64,000 nt of DNA from Bradyrhizobium sp. SSBR45G. Its GTDB lineage: Bacteria; Pseudomonadota; Alphaproteobacteria; Rhizobiales; Xanthobacteraceae. The first letter of the stretch is position 1, and the number at the start of each line of letters is the position of its first letter. The stretch lies in the NCBI RefSeq assembly GCF_030159255.1, contig NZ_BSCT01000025.1:1-64000 (forward strand). The letters run 5' to 3'. Below are positions 57,182 to 64,000 of the stretch, piece after piece. Position numbers and translations under genes: made by a program. Below the pieces are notes generated by a model. It searched no databases. It was not told the DNA's origin and was given only the letters and a program-made list of their open reading frames with translations.

Positions 57182-60100
57182 ATGAGCCACCCGGTGCACC
57201 TACGTCCCAACGACGCCAAGGCGATCGAGCGCGGCTCGTCGCTCGGACCGGCCGATCACGGAATGCGGCTGCTCGGCGCCATCGGCTCTTCCGGAGTGCA
57301 AGCAGCGGAGAGCGAGGCGTCAGCGGAGTCCTGGGACGCGCAGGCCGACGAGGGTCTCGGCAACGGGGCGGCCGTCGAGCCCTTGCAGGATGTCCTTGGC
57401 AGCCTGACCGAGATCATTCGCTCCGACCGGCATCTGGCCGAGCGGCAGCCGGATCATCCGCTCGTCGAGGATCACGGCTTGGCACTGGATCGCGCCGAGC
57501 TCGAAGGTCTTCCGGGCATCGTGCTCAACACGTTCGACGTCGATGGCCCGGTGTGGCTCGCCGTTGAGGCGCTCGCTGCGAGCGAGCCGCCGGCCATCGA
57601 TGCCGATCTCGACATCTGGATCGAGCTGTCGTCCGATCCGGATCGGCGTCCTTCGCCGCGCGAGAGCATCCAGGTCACGGTCGACGAGATCGAGAAGAAC
57701 CGCCTCACCTTTGCGCGTCACGCCCGGCCCGAGGATTTCTCGCCGACGGCGACGCTCGGTGCCTGGACCGGACGGCTGCGTCTCGAGCAGCGCCCCGATC
57801 TCACCCAGCGCATCGAGCGCTATGTGAGCGGAGCATGGACGGCCTGGGCCGACACCGAGCGCATGCGTCGCCGCACCATGGCGATCTATCAGTGGCTGCG
57901 CGACATGGCCGCGGGCGCCGATGCCGATCAGGGCCGGGAGATCATGTGGGGCATCGCGCTGTCGTCATGGCGGCACGGTGGGCGCGAATTCGAGCTGCCG
58001 CTGTTCGAGCGCCCGGTCGAGATCGAGCTGATCGAGCGTCCGGATGCCGAGATCAGGGTCCGGCCGCGCTTTGCCGGCGCGACCGTCAATCTCAGGGCGC
58101 TCGAGGCGGTGGCGCCGGACGCTGCGCTCGCGTTGCGCGACAGATCCGGCCGCCTGGTCGAGGCACTCGAGCAGCGCGGCGAGCTGTTGCCGTTCGCCGC
58201 GATCGATCTCGAGCAGATCCTGAGCGCCGCCGGCGCGCCGGCCGGCCACAAGACCTCGCGCAACGCCGAAAGCGCGGAGACCGGTGACGCGGAGATCGCG
58301 ACCGGGCGCTGGGTGATATCCGCCCGGCGACGGCCGGAGAGCCTTGCGCTGAGCGACATCGAATCGCTCAAGACGGCGATCGCGCATGCGCCGCAAAGCG
58401 AATGCTGTCTGTCGACGGCCGTCAGCGCGCTGTTGACGCAGCCCGACGGGAGAAGCCGCGGCAATGCGCGCCGGCATCTCTCCAGCATCGTCGGCGGTCC
58501 GCTCGATCTTGCGCCTGCGCGTGAGCCTGCCGTTGTCGAGCATGGCGATCTGTTCTTCCCGCTGCCGGCGGCCGTCGAGGACGCCGAGATCGTGCGCGAG
58601 CTGTCCCGCTCCGATGGCTTGTTGATCCAGTCGGGCGCCCGCGACGACCGGGTCGCGGCCCTCGTCAACGTGGTCTGCCATCATCTCGCCCTCGGCGCGC
58701 GCGTGCTCGTCGTGTCCAGGGACGAGACCGCGCTCGCGCTGCTGCACCAGAAGCTGCCGTCGGGCATTCGCGAGCTGACCGTCAGCTCGACGGGCTCCGA
58801 CAAGGATGTGCTCAGGAAGGCGGAGGCGCTGGCGAGCCGGTTGCAGGCGATCGTCGACACGACGAATCCGCGTGATCACGTCGGTCAGATCGGCCGGCTC
58901 GAGCGCGACATCATCTCGAAGCGATCGCAGATCGCGTCGCTCGATGACGAGATCGCCGAGATCATCCGGCGCAACCTCCGGCTTTCCGGCCGCTTGCCGG
59001 AGCTGCCGTTCGAGCTGTTCGACGGCCTGGTCGGCGAGCACGACGGCCACGCCTGGTTCACCGATCGTCCGAAGCGCCTGCTCGACGGCGCGGATCCGCT
59101 GGTCATGGCGGTCGACAAGGCCCGCGCGGCGCGATTGCGGCTCGGGGAGCGTCTCAAGCATATCGACGACGCGTTGCCGGAGACCGCGGCGCTGCCCGAC
59201 ACCGCGACGATCCTGCGGTTGCACGAGGAGCTCCGGGAGCAGGCAGGGCTGGCGTCGACCAGCGGCCGTGACGAGGATCTGGCGCTCGATGCGATCGCGA
59301 CATTCGGGCTCGACGCCACCAGCCGCCTCGCGGCGGATCTCGACGCCCTGGTCGCAGGCCATCGCGCCATCGCCGACGACACCTGGCTCGCGCGGCTGTC
59401 GCCGCTCGGCGCGGCGAAGACTGACACCCCGTCCGGTCTCGACAAGGTCGTGGCCTGGGCGCGCGACGCCTCCTTCCAGCTGTCGCGAAACGCCGAATTC
59501 GCCAAGCGACAGGTGCAGGCGCCGGTCGAGGCCTTCACCAAGCGCGACGCCATCGGCGTCGTCGAGCGGCTGGCGGCCGGCGAGAAGCCGTTCGCGCGGT
59601 TCTCGCCGTCGCGGCGTGCCCTGAAGGCTGCCGTCGAGGCGATCACGATCGATGGCGTTGCGCCGTCGACGCTGGCCGACTGGCAGTATGTCGGGCGCTT
59701 CCTGCTGTGGCGTCATGAGCTGCATGTGCTCCGATCGCGATGGACGTCGATCGCAACCAAGATCGACGCGCCGGCGATCCAGCTCGGATCCGCGCGCGCA
59801 TTCGATGATCTCGAACGCATCGTCAAGGGCGTCGAGGCCGCGATCGTGACGGCCGCGCTCGCGGTCCGTAACGTGTCCGATGCGTGCCGCAAGCTGTCGA
59901 TGCCCGACAGCGACATCAGTGCGATGCTGACGGGCGTGCAGCGGCCGACCGCCTTCGGTGCGGCGATCCGCAGCGTCATGAAGCGTGTCTCCGGACCGCT
60001 GGTCGAGCTCGCCCGGATCGGCGAGCTGTTCGCCGGCGCCGGCGACCTCGCGACCTCGGTCCAGGCCGAGGTGCTCGCGCGTGTCGGAGATGCCGAGACG

Positions 60101-62389
60101 GACGCGCATCAGCTCGAAGCGTCCTGGACCGGCATTCTCGCCACGATGGACACGATCTGCGCGGCGGCCGCGGACTACGAGCTGATCAGGACGGCTTGCC
60201 AGCTGGCAAGCGCGGCCGGCGCGCCGAAGCTTTCGGATCGGCTGCGATCCGAGCCGGCGTCGCCCGGCGTGGACGAGGCGGCGCAGCTGTCGGATTGGGT
60301 GACGGCCTGGAATCGGGCCGTGCTGATGCGGATCGAAAGTCCCGAGGCGCGGCAGCTGCTGCACGATCTCGCCGCGCAGCGGCTGCGATTGGAGAAGCGG
60401 TCGCTGGCCCTGTTCGAAGCGGTGATCAGCGCCCGCATGTCGCTCGGAATCGCGCAGAACGCGAGCGGCGCCGTGCGGCAGTCGCTGAAGCGGTTCCGGG
60501 ATACGATGCAGAAGATGGCCTCGGCCTGCTCCGGCCCGACCGCGCGCCGACTTCGTTTCGCCGCGCGCAAGTCGCTCGAGGGCTGGCTCGAAGAGGTTCC
60601 TTGTCACGTCATGCCGGCGTGGCGCGTCGCCGAGCTGCTGCCGGCGCGGATCGGCACGTTCGATCTGCTGGTCGTCGATCCTGCGTCGCGCTCCGATCTG
60701 CGCGAGCTGACGGCGATGCTGCGGGCCCGCAAGGTTCTGATCAGCGACGACCGCCGCGACGCCGCGGTCCAGGCGCGCCGCAACGAGGCGGCGGTCAGCC
60801 GCCGCGACGCCAAGGCGCAGCGTGGTATTCCGCCGGCGCTGCGTCGGCTGTTGCTGCCCGGCGCCTCGCTGCGCGATTTCGCCGAGATCCTGTTCCCCGA
60901 TCGGGTTCTCGAGCTACGTCCGCGGCCTGCCAATGCCGAAGCGGCGCCGATTGCGGCTCAGATTCTGCCTGAAGCCTCGAAGCCGGCCGATGCGCCGGTG
61001 CGCGCGTTGTCGCGGCCGGCCCGGATCGCCGCGGCCGCACCGAAGCGGCCGGCGTCTCGGCCGATGAGCGCGACGCATACGCTCGAGGAGGAGATCGCCA
61101 CGGTCGCGAAATATCTCTCGATGGCTCGCCGCTCCAGCGCAGATGGCGGGTCGGCCGCGACGCGCGCTCCGCAGCTACCGGAGAGCCGTGCGGCAGGCGC
61201 CAATGCTTCGTCCCTCAAGGCGTCGCCCGAGATTCGCGTGCTGCGTCGCCGTCCGCCGCGTGCCGACGCCGAGGCGGTCGCGCCTCCCGCACCATCGTCG
61301 GTGCCGCCCGAGTTGCCGGCGGCCGTGCAACCGGCCGGGCCGGATCAGGCTGAGACGCGCACGAGCGCCGTGGTCGAGGCGCCGCTGATCGTCGTCGTCA
61401 AGCCGGAGCCGATCGCGCCTCCGCCGGCCGAACAGAAGATCCCGACCGCGATGGCCGACGTGCCGGCCGCGAGCGCCGGGCCGGCCGAGCCCGCGAAGCC
61501 GAGCGCGGCTGCAACGCCCGCCGCGCCGGTGGAGGAGATCAAGATCCACCCGTCGCTGGTTGCGATGGCCTTCAAGGCCGCGGAGAGCCCGGCAGCGCCG
61601 CGAAGGCGCATGCCGAGCCGGCGCCTGATGGCTGTCGCAGCGGTCGGGCTGCTTGCGATCGTCGGCGCGGCCGTCTCCTGGGAGCGCGCGTCGGAATGGG
61701 TCCAGATGTCCTTGAGCGACGCGACGGCGGCGTCGGCGCTGCCGAGCGAGCCCAGCCCGCGCAAGGTCAGCGCCGAACGGATCCTGCCGGACGGCAAGCC
61801 GGTGGTCGCCGCTGCGGCCGAGGAGCATGCCACGGTCGGAATGAGCGTGCCGGCCAGCACGCCAGCGCAGGCCTATCTCTATCACGAGGATCCGCAGGAC
61901 CCGAAAGGCAAGCGCTTCCCCGGCAAGGTCATCTGGTCGGTCGAGCAGAGCAAGGGACCACGGCTCGACGCCGCGCCCGCGATCAAGGGGGAGATCGAGA
62001 TCGAGAACGGCACCAAGGTGACGATCTCGCTGCGGCGGAATACCGAGCTGGAGCTGCCGGCGAGCCACGTCATGGAGCTGACGTTCAATTGGGCGGATCA
62101 GAGCGTGACCGGGCTGGCCAGCATGAGGGGCATCGGCCTGAAGGGCGAGGAGGCGGAGCGCGGCACCGCGCTGGTGACGCAGACCGCCAAGGTGACGCCG
62201 AAATACTTCATGGTCGCGCTGTCCGCCAACGAGGTCGATACCAAGCGCAATCTGCTGCTGCTCAAGGGCAAGCAGTGGTTCGACATTCCGATCGTCTACG
62301 AGGGCGGCAGCCGTGCGCTGCTGTCGATCGAGAAGGGCACCGAGGGTGAGCGCGTGTTCAAGGACGCGTTCGCGAGCTGGGGTCAGTAG
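57182..62389 (+). CDS. Membrane-anchored protein with a degenerate SF1-helicase-like domain
   Basis: 1735 residues. Residues of about 120-400 (DLDIWIELSSDPDRRPSP, ERMRRRTMAIYQWLRDMA) resemble the N-terminal domain of large SF1 helicases. At about 475-520, LLIQSGARDDRVAALVNVVC and GARVLVVSRDETALALL match the motif I/Ia region, but the GxxGxGKT loop is destroyed. Near residue 1164 FDLLVVDPASRSDLREL replaces the usual VDEAS, losing the catalytic Glu, and SDDRRDA replaces GDDKQ. The second helicase domain is absent. A Pro/Ala-rich linker at about 1260-1470, one membrane helix at about 1480-1500 (RLMAVAAVGLLAIVGAAVSW) and a probably periplasmic C-terminal domain follow. GAGGGA precedes the ATG. 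Function unknown. Confidence 0.8.
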   Translation: MSHPVHLRPNDAKAIERGSSLGPADHGMRLLGAIGSSGVQAAESEASAESWDAQADEGLGNGAAVEPLQDVLGSLTEIIRSDRHLAERQPDHPLVEDHGLALDRAELEGLPGIVLNTFDVDGPVWLAVEALAASEPPAIDADLDIWIELSSDPDRRPSPRESIQVTVDEIEKNRLTFARHARPEDFSPTATLGAWTGRLRLEQRPDLTQRIERYVSGAWTAWADTERMRRRTMAIYQWLRDMAAGADADQGREIMWGIALSSWRHGGREFELPLFERPVEIELIERPDAEIRVRPRFAGATVNLRALEAVAPDAALALRDRSGRLVEALEQRGELLPFAAIDLEQILSAAGAPAGHKTSRNAESAETGDAEIATGRWVISARRRPESLALSDIESLKTAIAHAPQSECCLSTAVSALLTQPDGRSRGNARRHLSSIVGGPLDLAPAREPAVVEHGDLFFPLPAAVEDAEIVRELSRSDGLLIQSGARDDRVAALVNVVCHHLALGARVLVVSRDETALALLHQKLPSGIRELTVSSTGSDKDVLRKAEALASRLQAIVDTTNPRDHVGQIGRLERDIISKRSQIASLDDEIAEIIRRNLRLSGRLPELPFELFDGLVGEHDGHAWFTDRPKRLLDGADPLVMAVDKARAARLRLGERLKHIDDALPETAALPDTATILRLHEELREQAGLASTSGRDEDLALDAIATFGLDATSRLAADLDALVAGHRAIADDTWLARLSPLGAAKTDTPSGLDKVVAWARDASFQLSRNAEFAKRQVQAPVEAFTKRDAIGVVERLAAGEKPFARFSPSRRALKAAVEAITIDGVAPSTLADWQYVGRFLLWRHELHVLRSRWTSIATKIDAPAIQLGSARAFDDLERIVKGVEAAIVTAALAVRNVSDACRKLSMPDSDISAMLTGVQRPTAFGAAIRSVMKRVSGPLVELARIGELFAGAGDLATSVQAEVLARVGDAETDAHQLEASWTGILATMDTICAAAADYELIRTACQLASAAGAPKLSDRLRSEPASPGVDEAAQLSDWVTAWNRAVLMRIESPEARQLLHDLAAQRLRLEKRSLALFEAVISARMSLGIAQNASGAVRQSLKRFRDTMQKMASACSGPTARRLRFAARKSLEGWLEEVPCHVMPAWRVAELLPARIGTFDLLVVDPASRSDLRELTAMLRARKVLISDDRRDAAVQARRNEAAVSRRDAKAQRGIPPALRRLLLPGASLRDFAEILFPDRVLELRPRPANAEAAPIAAQILPEASKPADAPVRALSRPARIAAAAPKRPASRPMSATHTLEEEIATVAKYLSMARRSSADGGSAATRAPQLPESRAAGANASSLKASPEIRVLRRRPPRADAEAVAPPAPSSVPPELPAAVQPAGPDQAETRTSAVVEAPLIVVVKPEPIAPPPAEQKIPTAMADVPAASAGPAEPAKPSAAATPAAPVEEIKIHPSLVAMAFKAAESPAAPRRRMPSRRLMAVAAVGLLAIVGAAVSWERASEWVQMSLSDATAASALPSEPSPRKVSAERILPDGKPVVAAAAEEHATVGMSVPASTPAQAYLYHEDPQDPKGKRFPGKVIWSVEQSKGPRLDAAPAIKGEIEIENGTKVTISLRRNTELELPASHVMELTFNWADQSVTGLASMRGIGLKGEEAERGTALVTQTAKVTPKYFMVALSANEVDTKRNLLLLKGKQWFDIPIVYEGGSRALLSIEKGTEGERVFKDAFASWGQ

Positions 62390-62421
62390 GCGGGTTGGCG
62401 GCGTCACGAGGCGAGGACGGC

Positions 62422-63888
62422 ATGAGCGAAAGTTCAGCGTTGCAATGGCTGCGGGCGCCCAGGCTCGCCGAGGATACCCTGCCGATGGATTCGCGCGCGG
62501 TCGCCTGTCGGCGCTGCGGCCGCACGGTGGAGGTGTCGCTCAGTCCGATGCGTCCGCCGGGCTTCCAGCGCATCGAGGACCAGGTCGAGTGTCCGGAAGT
62601 GCAGGAACGCGGGACCGGCAAGGATCAAGGCGGGCTGCTGCTGATGATGTGCGGCGCGCTTGAGCAGTCGCTCGATGCCGAGTGGGAGGCGGAGCAGAGC
62701 GATGCGGCGGTCCCGCATCAGCCGCCGCCGCTCGCTGTGCCGACGCACCCCCGCGCCGCGCCCGAATTGCTGGATGCTTTGCCGGAGAGCTGGGACGACG
62801 ATCGATCCGATCACGAGGCGGATGCGCCGACCGGCTGGCTGCGTGCATGGCTGGCGCGATCCGCAGGTCTCCGGAAGGGACTGATCCGCGCCGTCGTGGC
62901 CGTCCTGATCCTCGGCGTCGTCTTTCTCGGCGGCGTGCTGCTGCCGCTGCGCGAGATCAAGCTCCTGATCCAGTCGCCACCCGGCGGGCTGGCCGGCGCC
63001 TCCAGCGCGCAGCGCGAGGCGTTGCCTGCAGCGCCGCCATCGTCGCCGAGACGCATCCTGCTGGAGAGTGCGGCCGCGCCGGCCCCGCCGCCCGGGTCAC
63101 GGTCGCCGTCCAGCTCTTTCGTCGCGCCGCGCCAGACCGCTGGCCTCGAGAGCGCTCCGCCGGCATCCGAACCGGCGGCTGCGCCGCGTGCTGCGCCCGA
63201 GCCGGAGCCGAAGCTGCGCATCCCCGAATTGATCGCGATCGCGGGCGGCAGCTTCGCGATGGGAGGCGACGATGAGTCCGAGCAGCCCGCGCATCAGGTG
63301 AGCCTCAAACCGTTCTCGCTCGGCAAGCATCCGGTGACGGTCGGCGAGTGGAAGCAGTGCGTGGCGGCGGCCAGCTGTCCCGACATCGCCTCCGGTGCCG
63401 ACGATCGTCCGGTCATCAATGTGAGCTATGACGACACGCAGGCCTACCTCGCCTGGCTTTCCAGGGCGACCGGCAAGACGTTCCGGCTGCCGACCGAAGC
63501 CGAATGGGAATACGCCGCGCGCGCCGGTCAGCGCACCCGCTATTGGTGGGGCGACCGCATGCGTCCCGGCATGGCCAGTTGCAAGGGCTGCAATGGCGAT
63601 GTGGAGCCGGACCAGCCGCCGAAGATCGGCAGCGCCCAGGTCAATCCGTTCGGCCTGTACGACATGGGCGGCGGCGTCGGCCAGTGGGTCGCGGACAATT
63701 GGCACAAGAACTACAAGGGTGCGCCGGCCGACGGATCCGCCTGGCTCGAGGACGGCAGCTACGCGCGCGTCATCCGCTCGGGGTCGTGGAAGAACGGGGC
63801 GGCCGATGCGCGTGCCGGGAGCCGCGACCGTTACGATGGCCGCATCAGGCATCCGACCCTCGGCTTCCGCGTCGCGTCGTCACCATAG
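62422..63888 (+). CDS. Membrane-anchored formylglycine-generating-enzyme-like (SUMF1) protein
   Basis: 488 residues. The cytoplasmic N-terminus has a CRRCG zinc-knuckle-like pair near residue 29 and later Cys residues. A single helix at about 155-180 (IRAVVAVLILGVVFLGGVLL) leads to a Pro/Ala/Ser-rich linker and then the SUMF1 domain from about 270 (AGGSFAMGGDDESEQPAHQV, PVTVGEWKQC, RLPTEAEWEYAARAGQRTRY, NPFGLYDMGGGVGQWVADNW, HPTLGFRVA). SUMF1 domains either oxidise Cys to formylglycine or act as binding modules. It starts 32 bases after the helicase-like gene and has the same topology, so the two probably work together. Confidence 0.88.
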   Translation: MSESSALQWLRAPRLAEDTLPMDSRAVACRRCGRTVEVSLSPMRPPGFQRIEDQVECPEVQERGTGKDQGGLLLMMCGALEQSLDAEWEAEQSDAAVPHQPPPLAVPTHPRAAPELLDALPESWDDDRSDHEADAPTGWLRAWLARSAGLRKGLIRAVVAVLILGVVFLGGVLLPLREIKLLIQSPPGGLAGASSAQREALPAAPPSSPRRILLESAAAPAPPPGSRSPSSSFVAPRQTAGLESAPPASEPAAAPRAAPEPEPKLRIPELIAIAGGSFAMGGDDESEQPAHQVSLKPFSLGKHPVTVGEWKQCVAAASCPDIASGADDRPVINVSYDDTQAYLAWLSRATGKTFRLPTEAEWEYAARAGQRTRYWWGDRMRPGMASCKGCNGDVEPDQPPKIGSAQVNPFGLYDMGGGVGQWVADNWHKNYKGAPADGSAWLEDGSYARVIRSGSWKNGAADARAGSRDRYDGRIRHPTLGFRVASSP

Positions 63889-63897
63889 GGGATCTGA

Positions 63898-64000
63898 ATG
63901 TTGCGCGTCACGGCTGGACGTCTCTGTCTCATCCTCGCGATGTCGTCGCTCGCGCTCGCGCCGTCGCTGCTGTCGGCCAAGGGCGTGAAGGCCGCGAAGG
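63898..64000 (+). CDS. Secreted protein, cut by the window end
   Basis: The first 34 residues only: MLRVTAGRLCLILAMSSLAL followed by APSLLSAKG, a typical signal peptide. AGGGGATC precedes the ATG, and the start is 9 bases after the SUMF1 stop, so it belongs to the same operon. Function cannot be read from the fragment. Confidence 0.7.
   Translation, partial: MLRVTAGRLCLILAMSSLALAPSLLSAKGVKAAK

Noticed and set aside
57965..60607. 880-residue open frame on the minus strand
   Set aside because: It lies wholly antisense to the helicase-like gene, is rich in Arg/Gly/Ala/Asp in the pattern of GC-rich shadow frames and matches no family.

Overview
The window is high-GC alphaproteobacterial chromosome, most like Bradyrhizobium or a close relative. 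This rests on the style of the intergenic palindrome at the left end, a RutR ortholog with TTGACCA-N2-TGGTCAA type operators, and GC-rich third codon positions in the flanking genes. The assignment comes from recognised families, not from a database search.

Left core (1-6.2 kb): an atypical short-chain dehydrogenase, a CvpA-like membrane protein, a classical SDR, a GMC flavin oxidoreductase and a coniferyl-aldehyde-type dehydrogenase, then an initiator tRNA gene (6218-6294).

Island (about 6.28-38.0 kb): an integrated element sits in the 3' end of tRNA-fMet. A large serine recombinase faces the tRNA and its last codons are read antisense from the tRNA 3' end. A 12-bp copy of the tRNA end lies at 37998-38009. 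Joining the two ends on paper rebuilds a strongly dyad-symmetric attP, which fixes the borders. Beyond the right border lies a frameshifted second recombinase, the relic of an older element that used the same tRNA. Cargo includes recombination-associated small genes and an apparently uncharacterised biosynthetic cluster at 11.4-24.3 kb. That cluster has an SHMT-like PLP enzyme, a FolC/Mur-ligase-like enzyme, a methyltransferase and an MFS exporter. Divergent from these is an operon of alpha/beta hydrolase, ThiF-like adenylyltransferase, autoinducer-synthase-like GNAT, EamA transporter, EctB-like diaminobutyrate aminotransferase and FNT channel. A LysR regulator and IS66/IS110 debris follow, then a 1306-residue nuclease-plus-P-loop-ATPase protein with the architecture of antiviral STAND proteins. 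The cluster is visibly less GC-rich than the flanks.

Right core (39-64 kb): a chemotaxis receptor and a prepilin-peptidase-like protein come first. Next is a complete reductive pyrimidine-degradation regulon: preT-preA, rutR, an ABC importer, dihydropyrimidinase and an N-carbamoyl amidohydrolase, with two RutR-type operators. An RND efflux pair follows. The window ends in a remarkable operon: a 1735-residue membrane-anchored protein built on a helicase-like region whose Walker A and Walker B motifs both look destroyed, a membrane-anchored formylglycine-generating-enzyme-like (SUMF1) protein, and a secreted protein cut by the window end.
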